Notes: generated by a model not told the origin, from the letters alone. Counted from the stretch's first letter, positions 1-11,728 are shown. The stretch: 64,000 nt of DNA from Nitzschia sp. pyKryTriq1 (GCA_956465555.1 OY101117.1:2046001-2110000), one strand, 5' to 3'. Program-made: numbers and translations.

Positions 1-3000
1 CGAGTCTAGTTCTCCAGAGTTTACTTGTAGTATCTTCAATGAGAGTATCGATCGTCACCAATAGGTGCTGTGTAATGGCGGAACGAGCTTCCGCCCCTCC
101 TCCCGTCATGCCATTCCACAAGTTCTGCATCTGCGCCCTCGTTTCCTTGTTCGGTGAGTGACACCCGCGCAAAATCCGGGGAATAAGTTTCCCGAGGTGT
201 CCCTTTAGTGCCGTTCGCATCTCAGCTGCATTGCTCCGACTACCAGCGAACGACTGTTGCCCCAAGAGTGCTGATGGACCATAGTCTCGCCCTTCTGCCG
301 ACCAAGCAGGATTGGATACCGAAAGCATCAAAAGTGCATATAGAATATCCGGTCGCCCAAGCGACATAGCAGCTCCTGCCATTTCTCGATAGGCACCAAG
401 GGATGCTTCCCCAATCCCTGATGCCCCTCCGACTTCGGCGTTGGCCATTGTTGTGTCATCTGCAACCGCAGAGGTGTCAGTGTTGTCGTTTCCCTCCAAA
501 CGCCTCCTTTCGGCGGCCTGTTCTGGAGTTTCTTGCATCGCACTGCCACCGTGGATGGTTGTTTGTCCGAAAGCGCGGAGGAGTCTGTTGTTCATGTCGT
601 CACTGACACTGGCGGACGAAATATTTGCGAGGCTGCGACATGCTGCCAAGCCGAGGCAGCAACTTTCACGAGATAAGTGCTTGCTCTTCGGGTCTGCAAG
701 TAGAGTTATGAAGCAGCTCTGGATATCTTCGAGGCGGGTGCAAATCTCTTTCACTAAACAGCGATGAGCACGACTTGAATCAAGGTTAATCTACAAGCAG
801 AAGTGGTAAGGTACCGAGAATAACGACAACGTGTGCGAGTAATTCGTTCAGGGAAAGGCACTCACCTGTTTCGCAGCTCGTGCAACAATAGCAAACAAAG
901 CCGGTGCAGTTGCAGTCTTCTTATGTGGGCTGCTCTCGAAGGTCGCTCTCCGCAGAAGCTTATAAATAACCTAGATAGAATCACAATCGCCATGCTGTTA
1001 GTACAAGATAATTCAGAAAGAGTGAAGCCGAGGTCGGTGAAGCCTACCTGTTGATGTGGAGGCAGTGCCAGGGCAAATTCCTCATTGTTTTCCTCGGGCC
1101 ACACACTCTTCGACGTGCTCCACTCGACGTCCTTTGGGCTATACGCATCACTGTAAGCAGCTAAGGCTTCGCCAGCCCATAGCGCCACCTCTTCGTCTTT
1201 TCGAAAGGCTGTAGAGCCAAGCAAGAGAAATAGAGCATCGACGGCTTTAAGGCGAGCGTCCCCTAGATCTTTGCTGACAACAGTACCCAATTTCGGTGTT
1301 GCTGTGGTACACGCCAGACATGTTCCAGCCGCTTTGGCCAACTTCGACACACGGGGAACATCAATGGTCTCACCGTTTCCATATTTGCGAATGGCTTCTG
1401 TCAAGTTGGAAAGTGCAAGTGATGCCCCAGGAACGAGTGCATCTTCCAAAATTGGCGCATCTTCTTGGTCATAGGAACAAGCAATACCAAGACCATCAAC
1501 AAACGCGTTCCCTATCACATCGTCCGAATTCAGAACTTCCTTCCCCATGAGGCCCAAGACCCTGAAGCAGAAAATGTTAGTACGATGGTGACCGCTGACA
1601 GATCCCAAAAATGGAACAATACTTACGCGGATGCTAGACTTGCCATGGAGTTATCCGAGACATTGAGCGTTGGGTGCTGTCGGTAAACTTTGATGCAAGC
1701 TCCTCCCAGGAAGGCAGCACCGTGCTTGTTACCCATTGATGCCCCCTTTCCTTCAACAATGTCACAACATGAGCGTAAGGCAGCTTCCACTGTCTCCGCC
1801 CACACATTGTTCTCCCACAAAAGGGTATCCTTGTATAAATAACCCCAGGATTCCGCTAAAAGACGCCTTGCTTTGGAAGAATTGCACCCCAATGCTAGCT
1901 CTTTGATGGTCTCAGGTCCCAAGGGGATATTATTAGAAGCAACCAGGGACCGTGCCAATGATGAGGTGGAGAGACAAAGCGACAAAGCTCCAGCACATCC
2001 GTCCAACAGTTCGAGGTATTCCCGCCGGGCTTGGCTGGTAGCATCAATAATGGATGTGGCAATGGCCGAGACAAAAGTTTGCATGGCATCATCGTCGCCA
2101 CCGTAAATGTCATGAAGCAGACACTCTAGCAAGTACTCGACAGCCATCGCTCGTCCCTTGGGAGTGAATTCCCAAAAACTGGGTCTCCACGACGAGGAGC
2201 CGGGAGCACTTTCTGCAAATAAGACTCCTACGAGCTCCGCAAAATCCGCAAGATTTTTGTCGTACGAAGTAGATTCATCGCCCCTTGACAAATTTCCTGC
2301 ATTCAAGGCTTCCCGCGCAATCGCAGCAGCTGTAACATCACTATCACCCGACAAAAAGCAAAGTAGGTGACAAGCATTGGTCAAGTCCAGAAGAGTCAAG
2401 AGGTCGCCTGCCCAACGCGCGGTGGCGACGCGAGATTGTTTGGGCTGAGAATGTTGAGCGGCATTCCACAAGAGAGGAAGAAGCAATTTCGCTAATTCGG
2501 TTTTGGCGATAGTTGTTGTGACCACATTTGCGTCCACTTCTGGAGCTCCATTGTTGGTCATTTGTCCCCAAGGATTGTCCGCCACTGGCTTGCTCGTTTC
2601 TTGCTCAGTTTGGCTCGTTGTGTCGATGCTGCCCTCGGTACTTCCTTGCTTGGAAATGAGTCTGCAATAGGACGCCAAAAGAGCGTCCAGTGCCGCCACA
2701 GCCCTTGGACGAAGAGCTTCTTCTTCTCCCGCAATACACCCAAAAAGCAATACGGCGGTCTCAATTGACACAGTCGAAGGGGGCAATGACGGTGTTTCCC
2801 CAAGAGCAAACAACCACGACATTTTCTCCAGTGGCAAATTGGACCGCGACAAGACACAAATGACACCATACAAGGCATCCCGCACGGACGTGTTTCCCTC
2901 GCTCCCACTGCTTCGGTTTTGGCTGGCGGCGCTGGACATCGTGTTGCTCTTGGATGACACCACAGTAGACAGGCAAGTGCAAGCAATGGCCATGGATTTT

Positions 3001-4688
3001 GCGAGAAGTGTCGGGACAACGTCTTCCTCTATGGAGTAATCATCAGTGCCGTCGGCACTCGCAGGAGTCTTGATTGTCGAAAGTCGTACGACGAGGGCAT
3101 TTAGCAGTTGAGCTGCCGACACGTACTGCTTTCCTCTCAACATGGTCAATCCCGACGAAGTCCGCAACTGAGACAGCATCTTCGTACAGGCCAAGACAGC
3201 CAAGCTCCCGACACTGCCCACTCGTTGCTGTTGTAGCAATGCGTCATCTTGTGAGAACACCTGTGGTACCTCTTCCAAGATCTTGGCCACGTAATCAACC
3301 ATTGTCGCAAAGGTAGTCTCAGATACCATGCGTCGTCTAAAGGACAAGGTAGCTTGTTGGTTGGTATCACCATTTACAATTTCGTGGTATATTCCCAGCG
3401 TCAGAGTTTTCGTTGTTGTCGTCATCGTGGCACTAGATGTCTGCTGCTGCTGCTGCTTGGCGAGAACCAGTTGCGCATTGCTTGCTCCCACACACAAAAC
3501 CAAGAGTTCTTGTAGCAAACGAGCCGGATCCCCATACACTGTATTGACGTCTCGTTCGGCATCCAGATGTTGTTTGAGATAAGTGATGGCGCGTTGCGAT
3601 ACTTCGGGTGTCGGATCTCCTGCCGCGGCAATGAGTAAAGCCAACGTTCGAGTCAGGCCCGAAGTGTCCCCCATAAAGAGACCCCATCGACGAGACGGAG
3701 CAATCCAATCCAAACACCGGGATTTGATTTGGACCAGTCGACTCCGCGGTGCCATTTCGGCGGCCCAATCTCTCGCCGTTTCGGAGGCGCCACTTTTCAA
3801 GCGGATATGGCCCGCCTGGGACAATCCAGGAGGTGGCACACTGGAGTTGCTGGGTGTGGTTTGGTACAAGATAATATCCAATAACAACTCGTAGAAAGCA
3901 CTAGCTGTTGTTTCATCGCGTGCCAAAATGTTTCTCGCAACAACAAGGGGGTCTTCTGTTGGGGTGGTAGTAGCATTGGTATCCGAAGAGTTGCCGCCAG
4001 CAGTCTCACTCGACTTGAGACGTTTGCTAGAGTTTGTTGTGAAGGAGGATGCTGGACTCGTTCTCTGCAGAATTTTCTCTTCGTCTTGCATGATGAGATC
4101 CATGGTTCGAAAGAGCAAGTGTGTGACTTGATGCCACTGCGATTTTGTGGATGGAGATTGCATCAAATCCTCGGGGGACAGTGACGAAAAGTATCCGTGT
4201 AAAACGAGCAAACCTGGCAGTAGTCCCTCCCACTCCTGGAGTGTACTTCGACTCAGACCCAGCGTCAAAAACGTCAAGGAAAGATTGAGTGTAAATGGAT
4301 CCACGGTTTCCTTGGCAGTCAATACGTCTGGTGATGACGACTGGTCCACCAGGAGCTGGAGAATTCCCCGACATGGAATTTGGCACTGCTTATCTTCCCG
4401 CACTCGTTTCATGGTATGCGAGAGCATTTCCACCAATTTAGCATGAATTTTCGTCAAGGCTGCGTGCAGGGAGCCCTGCGAGGAGAGTAGTAATAGTTGC
4501 GATTGATGGTTCTCTCCGATCCGCAGCAGGAGCCGTGGCAACAACTTGTCCAGAACCTGTGCCAACTTTTCGCTGTCGACCATCGCGAGACGATGAGACA
4601 CCCGACTCAAACTAGACAAGTCGTTTTCGGCATCTTTCAACTTTTCTTCTAGAGACTTTTCTTCGCCATCCACTTGCATGCTCGTCAT
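1..4688 (-). CDS. ECM29: ECM29 proteasome adaptor/scaffold, partial (C-terminus beyond window start)
   Basis: HEAT-repeat protein that binds the 26S proteasome and stabilises or anchors its core-regulatory particle assembly. Exons read 4688-1627, 1561-1048, 970-866 and 790-1 (open at the window edge). The three introns (65, 77 and 75 bp) begin GTAAGT, GTAGGC and GTGAGT, and reading frame is kept across all of them. The N-terminus (acidic leader, then LDKLLPRLLLRIGE-like helices) matches the start of the ECM29 family. The last exon carries the diagnostic block LGAYREMAGAAMSLGRPD followed by a PAWSAEGRDYG region and LIPRILRG, equivalent to the conserved [20 protein letters not shown] segment of animal ECM29. 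About 1,455 residues are present; the family is usually about 1,800, so the missing part is beyond base 1. ATG 4688 is preferred (second in-frame ATG at 4679); the open frame upstream to 4799 runs through a repeat and looks like 5'UTR. Family call firm. Confidence 0.88.
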
Positions 4689-5251
4689 GGTGCTGTGCTG
4701 TGCTGTGCTGCGCTGTGTTTTGTTTTTGCTTTTTTTCGTTGTCGTTTGAGGTACGATCACTTGTTTGTAGTCTAGTGTGTAAGAGGAAGGAACTGTCAAA
4801 CTGCTATCTCATCATCACACAATACGATAGATGATACCTGTACCAGTAGTAGATAGATCTAACATCCATCATCCATCATCGTCACAAGAAAGAAAAATGC
4901 GGGTTTGTCGAACGGATCGAACCAAAAGGATGCTCACTGAACCGGGTCTCCATATTCGTGATTGAATTCGTGGCAATACGTGACGTCATCTTCTGCGTTA
5001 GAACCGAACCTCAACGTGGAAGCAATTAAAAACATCTGCATCCTTCCCTCCAATTCTGCTGGTCCGTCAGCTGCCTCCTCTCTGCTCTTCTGAGAGCCGA
5101 CCATGCACCATGCGCCGATGATAATGCTCGAACCTCTTGTTCTGTTTGTGCTCTGTGCTCCTATCTCGTCTCTCGTCTCTCGATCCAAACCAGCGCTAAG
5201 CGTTAGATACTTGTTCGACTCATACTTTGTAATACATTGTAATCCGTCATC
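4689..5251. promoter_or_regulatory. Divergent spacer between ECM29 and clpP
   Basis: The 563 bp between two head-to-head starts must hold both promoters. A GTGCT pentanucleotide repeat (about four units, 4690-4713) lies directly in front of the ECM29 start, in its presumed 5'UTR. No TATA box is obvious. I see no other gene here. Confidence 0.5.
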
Positions 5252-6304
5252 ATGATGAAATCATTAGTGTCTCTGCTAGCCATCCTCGGATCGGCGGCTG
5301 CCTACGGTGAGTGTAACTTTCTCGGCACGTTGAAGGCCGTGATGATGGGTCGATGTGCGGCAAGGCACCGTGCATCGCCGACGGATATCACAAGAGTTAG
5401 TCATCTATCTAGTCCTGGTCCTCACTCCGTCGTATCTCTTTTTACTACTATAGCTCCTTCCTTTGTTCCACGCAGCCACGGTGTCGTTTCTCCCATGGCA
5501 AAGCACGTTGTTGCCTCGCAAGTCTACGGATCCAAGACCAGGCGAGCATCCTCGGGAGCTGCTAGTGTCAAAATGATGCCCATTGGTGTTCCCAAGGTGG
5601 CGTACCGAGTTCCGGGATCTCAGCAAGCAGACTGGTAGGTTTTGGCGCTGCATTATACATGGTTGTTGTTTAGAGTCATGGCTGTTTTTCCTAACACAAA
5701 ATGCAAATTATATTCTTTTGTTCCTACCCCCCTCGTTCCATTATTCTGCAGGGTTGATATTTACAATCGATTGTACCGCGAACGTATCATCTTTTTGGGA
5801 TCTGAAATCGATGACGAACTTGCCAATCAGGTTATTGGAGTCATGCTCTACTTGGATTCGGAAGATTCCTCCAAACCTATCTATCTCTACATCAACTGCC
5901 CCGGCGGATCCGTCATTTCCGGACTAGCGATCTTTGATTGCATGCAACACATCAAATCCGAAGTGATCACCATCAACTTGGGATTGGCTGCCAGTATGGC
6001 TAGTTTCATCTTGGCGGCAGGTAGCAAGGGTAAGCGATTGGCACTCCCCTCGTCGCGTATCATGATCCATCAACCCATGGGAGGCGCCCAAGGACAAGCG
6101 GAAGATATCAAGGTGGAGGCCGCCCAAATTATGAGGATTCGAGACAACTTGGTCAAGATGTATTCCATGTTCACGGGACAGACAACGGATCAAATTACTA
6201 AGGATTTGGATCGGGACAACTTTTTGAGTGCTTACGAAGCTCAAGAGTATGGCTTGGTGGACCGAGTCTTGGATTACAATAAGGAGAACGACACTCAATT
6301 GTAA
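5252..6304 (+). CDS. clpP: Plastid-targeted ClpP protease subunit
   Basis: Proteolytic subunit of the Clp serine protease, which degrades proteins unfolded by Clp ATPases; here it is predicted to be in the plastid stroma. Exons 5252-5306, 5454-5634 and 5752-6304 give 262 residues; the introns are 147 and 117 bp. Spliced, the leader is [20 protein letters not shown]: a signal peptide ending in an AAYAP cleavage site of the diatom ASAFAP type, followed by a transit peptide rich in Ser, Arg and Ala. Intron 1 splits the Ala codon of that motif. The mature part starts near [17 protein letters not shown]. Catalytic Ser sits in [10 protein letters not shown], His in MIHQPMGG and Asp in LDRDNFLSA, so the triad is complete and this is an active-type ClpP, not a ClpR. 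An alternative acceptor at the later CAG would destroy the targeting motif and is less likely. Confidence 0.93.
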
Positions 6305-6597
6305 AGATCGTACTATAGAGTGGTAGTGAACGACCTATGAACACGATTATTTAAAAAATGCCCTTTTGATGAATAGTCCTCCTCCTCGTCGTCCGGTAGA
6401 GTACCATAGGGGGTAGCGAGAGACTGTTGTGGCTTATGAGGGAAAATTTGCCATTGCTCTACTACTACTAGTTGCATACAGAGGGTACTTCGTATGAAGA
6501 AAAGAAGAGAGTATGTACAAGTTCACTCTAGGCGTCTGATTGAAAGAGATTGCGAACGTTAAGACCGAACTGGCGATCCAATGGCCACGGTGGCCTA

Positions 6598-8316
6598 CTA
6601 CCAAAAACTAGCGGCACCTTTCTTGAAGGGTGGACTCTCACGACATGGTACCTTACTCGGCAAGTCCCGATAGTAACACGTGATATTGGGTTCGGGCAAA
6701 CAACACTCCAAGCCACCCGAGCAACTTCCATATTCGTCTTCCTTCAGGTACCACTCACCAAGCTGCTTGAAATCTGCCAATTTGTATTCCTTACTCTTTG
6801 TAAAACTCATGTGGAAGATGAACGGTTCGATTTCATTGTTGATCATTTGTTTCATATAAGCATAATTGTACTTGAATTCTTTGCCGCCAGGGAAAGGATT
6901 TCCATCGCCCATTCTGATCACTTTGACCCGAAGTCCCTTCCAATTGACGTGTTCGTTCAGCAATACATTCAAAGTATCCTGGTGCGATGACTTTCGAGTG
7001 ACAACATCACCCATTCGAATGAACATTCCATACAAAAATACGGTCAGGTCGTTATTACGGATAAAATGAAAGCCTGAATTGGGGTTGAATGGCTTCCCCG
7101 GACTTCTTCGGTCACCGTCGTCCTGAAAGATCATATCATATCCCTCCATTTCTGGGGAATCAAAAAAAGGCAAAGGATTGCGGTTCCAAACGATGTCAAT
7201 GTCTTGATGAAGCACATTGTACCCAAGACTCAGTACCAAGTGCACACAATATATTTTGGCCATTGAGAACCTGACGAAAGTAGTGTCTCCTGCTCGACCA
7301 GCTGCTTCCTCTGGAAACGATCCAAAGATGGGCTCATCAAACCATGCTGCAAGCCCCAACTCATTACATAAATCAAGGGTGGCTTTATCCGTGGCAATCA
7401 CGACGACATGAGACAAGTCTACGGCACCTTTGGCTCGTGCATTGCAAACAAAATTTCGAAGCAACATGGATTGTCCAATATTGGATGTCATAACCACCAA
7501 GGTGTTGGAACCAGGATCAGTTGCTTTCTCCATTACGTTTTCTAGAAAAGGTTTCAATTCGTCAAGTGCTCGGTCCAGGTTCTGCAAATAGTCCAGGAGA
7601 ACATTGTAGAAGGGAGTTGTGTCCTTTTCCAAGCTGGGCAAGTCGAAATAGCCATCGAACTTGCCCTTTTGGCTATGGGTTCGCGCAACAAGGCTCAAGG
7701 GCTTTTTCATATCGATGTGTCCCGTGCCTTTTATGGGGTCGCTTACCCGCATGAACTTGTGGACGTGATAGGACTCCCATTGAGGCAGAATGGCAAAACA
7801 CTGCCGGGATGAGTCGGAATGGAGATCCTGCAACACGACTTTTACGGTGTCACAGTTTTCTAGTGCATCCTCGGCTGTTAAGGCACTGTCACTGTTTGGA
7901 AGAGTTTTATCATTGGTGTAGAGCACCAACACATCCTCTGCTCCCTTCGTGGTTTTGTCCAATGGAACTCCAACGTCTATCAATTGATTGAACTCATCTC
8001 GTGGAACGGTGGAGTAACCTTGAAACACTTTGGATATGCTTTCTGGAAACACACCTTCGTCCACTGAGAGACTTTCAGCATGATCCAAACCATGCTTTTG
8101 CATGCGCCGTACTCGTACAGGTTCCCGAGCAGGGCTATCGTTGATTAACGGAGTTATACATGGGTCAGAACTCCGGCAGAGGAGAGCCGTGGAAAATCCC
8201 GCCGCAAAACACAAAGCACCCCACGGCAAATTCTTCATCATCCCGCCTGGCGACACATGAGTACCTGGGTGTTGTCGTGTAGGACTACTTGATGGACTAG
8301 ATTTCACTCTCCTCAT
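6598..8316 (-). CDS. GT77-like nucleotide-diphospho-sugar transferase, type II membrane protein
   Basis: A 572-residue single-exon protein. An N-terminal cytoplasmic tail rich in Ser and Arg is followed by one hydrophobic anchor (about residues 29-46), a stem, and a catalytic domain in the second half, which is the topology of Golgi glycosyltransferases. The domain resembles the nucleotide-diphospho-sugar transferase family (Pfam PF03407, CAZy GT77-like): MTSNIGQSMLLRNFVCNAR strand, an LGYNVLHQDIDIVWNRNP block near residue 368 with a DxD metal/sugar-nucleotide site, then FNPNSGFHFIRNN and a KSSHQDTLN segment. Plant relatives transfer xylose or arabinose. Donor and acceptor cannot be told from sequence. 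It diverges from another glycosyltransferase gene starting at 8960. The start ATG at 8316 precedes the anchor and no intron signals break the frame. Confidence 0.8.
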   Translation of the reverse strand: MRRVKSSPSSSPTRQHPGTHVSPGGMMKNLPWGALCFAAGFSTALLCRSSDPCITPLINDSPAREPVRVRRMQKHGLDHAESLSVDEGVFPESISKVFQGYSTVPRDEFNQLIDVGVPLDKTTKGAEDVLVLYTNDKTLPNSDSALTAEDALENCDTVKVVLQDLHSDSSRQCFAILPQWESYHVHKFMRVSDPIKGTGHIDMKKPLSLVARTHSQKGKFDGYFDLPSLEKDTTPFYNVLLDYLQNLDRALDELKPFLENVMEKATDPGSNTLVVMTSNIGQSMLLRNFVCNARAKGAVDLSHVVVIATDKATLDLCNELGLAAWFDEPIFGSFPEEAAGRAGDTTFVRFSMAKIYCVHLVLSLGYNVLHQDIDIVWNRNPLPFFDSPEMEGYDMIFQDDGDRRSPGKPFNPNSGFHFIRNNDLTVFLYGMFIRMGDVVTRKSSHQDTLNVLLNEHVNWKGLRVKVIRMGDGNPFPGGKEFKYNYAYMKQMINNEIEPFIFHMSFTKSKEYKLADFKQLGEWYLKEDEYGSCSGGLECCLPEPNITCYYRDLPSKVPCRESPPFKKGAASFW

Positions 8317-8959
8317 CTTTCTTCAGAATCATTTATGCCGCCGTCCAGGAGAGTTCAACTGATTAAGACAAAGGCAAGGGGAAGATGTGAGATGATTCGA
8401 CGGCACACGTGCAGTTCGAATGTGCGTCGACGACGAAACTATCCCTCCTCGGCGATACCTGGTACCAAGAGTAACATGTTGCGTGACTGCAACAAGTCTT
8501 TGGTATGAATGAATATCGACTCATGACAATAACGAGAGACGGGGAAAAATCACGACACGAGGAAATGGAAATGGATCTTGCTTTACACCAAGCAAGCAAG
8601 GAAATTTCTCCGCAATGATTTTGCCGAAAGGCGCACGTGGGCGCGGACATGCGACCGACGTAGACCCCGGTACAGGATCTACGTGAGAAGATTTCGGGGC
8701 GCGTGCAAGCGACAAGCGATCATCTTTGCGAGTCGTGCCAACAGATGGCGGCCACATATGCCCGCAAAGATACTGTACGATGATCCAGATCATCTCCCTG
8801 CTGCGTCCATTGACGAGTACAGTCCTCGTACAGTACCGGTATTTACCACATCTGCCTGCAGCAATAGAGTTCGAACAGCCGTCACAATCATAATCGTCGA
8901 TCCCTGCTGCACCATTTTCATACTTTGTTTTGAGATTTCATCAGTGAGATAGATGAAAT
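8317..8959. promoter_or_regulatory. Divergent spacer between two glycosyltransferase genes
   Basis: The 643 bp between the starts of the GT77-like and GT61/GT23-like genes. It contains several short GTAC and CGTAC palindromes near 8814-8840, including a TACCGGTA core. An out-of-frame ATG at 8953 overlaps the downstream start. The open frames here have no protein-like features, so I treat it as shared promoter and 5'UTR. Confidence 0.4.
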
Positions 8960-11728
8960 ATGGAGTACAAAGTGTGGCGGCTTCGACTTATATTCCTGAG
9001 TTTGACCATAGCATTTGTCATTTTGAATCTTAGCACTCTTTGGTCATTTACGTACCATGACAATGACAACGAATACAGCATTTCGATAGTTCCGCTGGAT
9101 TCGGATCGACCCTCAGAAGAAGACCAAGTCTCGGGAAGGAGCCGCCATTCTCAAACCAGTGACAAGGACGGCCCGCTTCTAGTGGGCACGTTCAATGGGC
9201 ATGACCTGTACTTCGTGGACGAGCCCCCCAAGAGCAGAGTTCATTGCGTCGGGGATACGTACCAAGAAGAGACTTCTTGGCTGTATCGCTCCTGCGAATA
9301 CACCCAACTTTGTTTTGATCTAGATAGGTTGGACTTTGTCATTTACAAAGACGATATCTCCGCCCCGCTCCCCGAAGGTTGGTATTCCAGCACCCTGCGA
9401 GAGGAGGATCCCGTTACGGGCATGGAAGTGAACGCCAGGCCACGCGATGGTGCGATTCACGCTACCCCCAATTTGCAACCGAAAGGACTGTTTTATCCGC
9501 GTACCATCAATGCCGAGCCCCCTTCCTCGCATTACCAATTGAATGTGACAATAATTCCATTCTTCAGGTACAAAATCGGATACCGAAATCCAGGGCATCA
9601 TCTATGGCAAGATCTCATTTCGCTGTATACATTGATCGAGATGTTTGGAAGAGAGGACACTGAAATTTTGTTGGTGCCACTGAAGCAGAGAATCGCGAAA
9701 AAATACTACCGAGAAGGTGGTGCTGATTTGATGAACAAATGGGGTGCAAAGCTGATGGGCATGCCCAACTTTGACGAGTACAATCCCTTTTGGGAAGACA
9801 GCGACTTTGATTTGCGAATTGCAGGACAACCTGCGTCGCTCAAGTCCCTTTCCTCACGAGTTATCTGCGCCCATGGGCTGACGGGAGTGGGACATTTTTC
9901 GCATCATGAGACCCACCATCAGAATGGAACGCATATTCGAGACCGTCTCATGAATCGGGAACTAGTTCCAGCAAATAATGGAAGGGGAGGGTTCTTTCGA
10001 CGAATGCGACAATTTATGATGCGAAAGGTCGGCATCGAAGGAGGGAAATTAAATTCGAAGCCACGCCTCACCATGCTGTTTTCCCAACATTCGAGCACCA
10101 GAGGGAATCGCGCAAACAACACCTTCCAAACGCAAATAGATTACCTTCAAAGCGTCTTTGCGCAGGCTCAGGTTCAAATTGAGGGTGTAACTCTCTCGAA
10201 AATGACCATTGAAGAGCAGATACAAAAACTTTCGAGCACAGATGTATTTGTGTCAGCCGTGGGTGGAGGGACAGCTTCCGCCTTCTTTCTACCACGTGGC
10301 TCTCATCTAATTCTCTTCTATGAAAGCGGATTGTTGGACTGGGACTATTGGAACAACATCCCGGACATTCACGTTCACTGGATCCCAATTCAACACCTCG
10401 ATGATCCGGCGCATCTTCCGAATCTCAAACTTCTCGTTGAGGAGTGCTTGGGTCTAGCCAAACTATCACCGAGGCAAAGGACTTACAAGTATTTTAGAAT
10501 GGGTCGAATAGCAGCTGGCGAAGAATCGTCAAGAGAAACTGATGACACCACGGCAATGCCGCCGACGTCTCCCACATTCTTGGCTCACGCGAAATCAGGT
10601 CTCTGCAATGGCTACGACGGAATACTGCGAATCTCTCGCGTTTTCAAAAAAGCCGCCACTGGCACATTCTTCTTCCAGTCAATGGTGGATTCTTTGTTAT
10701 ATGCACGACAGCACAATCTCTATCCGTTCATATGGATCGACCAGATGGGGAAAAGTCAGCCATGCTTCGATCCAATTGTGCACGGGAACGAACTGCAAGC
10801 CACGTACTCTCACCTTTTGGGGCACATCAATAGCGTGCATCGCCTCAATGAAACCAGTCAGTGTCGACATGAGCCTGGCCCTCCTGTTTTCAATCAAGTC
10901 AAACAAGGTAACGTCGAGCTGCGAGGAAACGGAATCTGGCAATCTTATTTTCAAATGACACATCCTATTCCCTTCGATGATCTCTCGTGTCACGACAAAC
11001 CGACGTTTTCGTTGTCTCAAACTCAGGTTCTCCCTGGGCTTCATTACTGTTCCGAGACTGCCGTTCGTGGGTGGGTGTATCCGAATCTCGACCCAAGCCT
11101 GAAACCAAACTTATCAAAGAATCAAACCATGAAGGGGTGGCTGACCGAGCATCGGAAACGAGCATCTTCGGTTATTCAGGAACATTTCCGGCTTCAACCC
11201 TGGCTGCAAGAAAAGGTAGATATGGTCCAACCAAAGAACACCCGATGTCTGGCAGTCCACATTCGGTTAACCGACAAGGGCAGCGGGCGAATCAAGCAAG
11301 GGGTTGATTCATACCTGCCATATGTGGAATCTTATGTCAAGGCAACACGGGAGGATCCCGATGCTACCATATTTTTGGCCACGGATGACTCTACCGTTAT
11401 GCACCAATTGCTGAATGCCTCGCAAATCCTCGAATCAAGTCGAATCCGTAGTCAACAAGGCCTCCTGCTATCCGATTCCAATTCCCCAACCTTTTCAACA
11501 TTCAAGGCGGAAAGGCATCGCATCAACACAGAAACCCTGGTCGACATTTATGGGTTGTCCCGTTGTCAATACTTGGTGCATGGTGCTTCGGCAGTGGCCG
11601 AGGCTGCCATTTACCTGAATTTACAATTGGATCAATTCAGTGTAAATATTGACGACGAGAATACTCTGACTCCACGAGAATTTCAAGTCTTGATCGAGTC
11701 GTCGGCAAAACCACCCATAAAACCGTAA
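8960..11728 (+). CDS. Two-domain glycosyltransferase: GT61-like half fused to a fucosyltransferase (GT23-like) half
   Basis: A 922-residue type II membrane protein with an anchor at about residues 10-31. The first catalytic half (about 190-510) looks like GT61 (DUF563): NPGHHLWQDLISLYTLIE, then a VFVSAVGGGTASAFFLPRGS block near residue 430 that corresponds to the GT61 GAGLTN-type site. The second half (about 540-910) resembles GDP-fucose transferases of the GT23/NodZ/FUT8 class: an AVHIRLTDKG motif near residue 766 (the HxRxTDK donor-binding motif), IFLATDDS near 807, and an IYGLSRCQYLVHGASAVAEA motif near 870. Each half is about the length of a stand-alone enzyme. It is one uninterrupted frame, so the fusion is not a splicing guess. 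Likely Golgi, building a branched or fucosylated glycan; substrates unknown. Confidence 0.78.
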   Translation: MEYKVWRLRLIFLSLTIAFVILNLSTLWSFTYHDNDNEYSISIVPLDSDRPSEEDQVSGRSRHSQTSDKDGPLLVGTFNGHDLYFVDEPPKSRVHCVGDTYQEETSWLYRSCEYTQLCFDLDRLDFVIYKDDISAPLPEGWYSSTLREEDPVTGMEVNARPRDGAIHATPNLQPKGLFYPRTINAEPPSSHYQLNVTIIPFFRYKIGYRNPGHHLWQDLISLYTLIEMFGREDTEILLVPLKQRIAKKYYREGGADLMNKWGAKLMGMPNFDEYNPFWEDSDFDLRIAGQPASLKSLSSRVICAHGLTGVGHFSHHETHHQNGTHIRDRLMNRELVPANNGRGGFFRRMRQFMMRKVGIEGGKLNSKPRLTMLFSQHSSTRGNRANNTFQTQIDYLQSVFAQAQVQIEGVTLSKMTIEEQIQKLSSTDVFVSAVGGGTASAFFLPRGSHLILFYESGLLDWDYWNNIPDIHVHWIPIQHLDDPAHLPNLKLLVEECLGLAKLSPRQRTYKYFRMGRIAAGEESSRETDDTTAMPPTSPTFLAHAKSGLCNGYDGILRISRVFKKAATGTFFFQSMVDSLLYARQHNLYPFIWIDQMGKSQPCFDPIVHGNELQATYSHLLGHINSVHRLNETSQCRHEPGPPVFNQVKQGNVELRGNGIWQSYFQMTHPIPFDDLSCHDKPTFSLSQTQVLPGLHYCSETAVRGWVYPNLDPSLKPNLSKNQTMKGWLTEHRKRASSVIQEHFRLQPWLQEKVDMVQPKNTRCLAVHIRLTDKGSGRIKQGVDSYLPYVESYVKATREDPDATIFLATDDSTVMHQLLNASQILESSRIRSQQGLLLSDSNSPTFSTFKAERHRINTETLVDIYGLSRCQYLVHGASAVAEAAIYLNLQLDQFSVNIDDENTLTPREFQVLIESSAKPPIKP

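Noticed and set aside
4689-4799. N-terminal extension of ECM29 to 4799
   Set aside because: It reads through a GTGCT repeat into Lys/Thr/Gln low complexity without an ATG in good context; ATG 4688 gives the family-like start.
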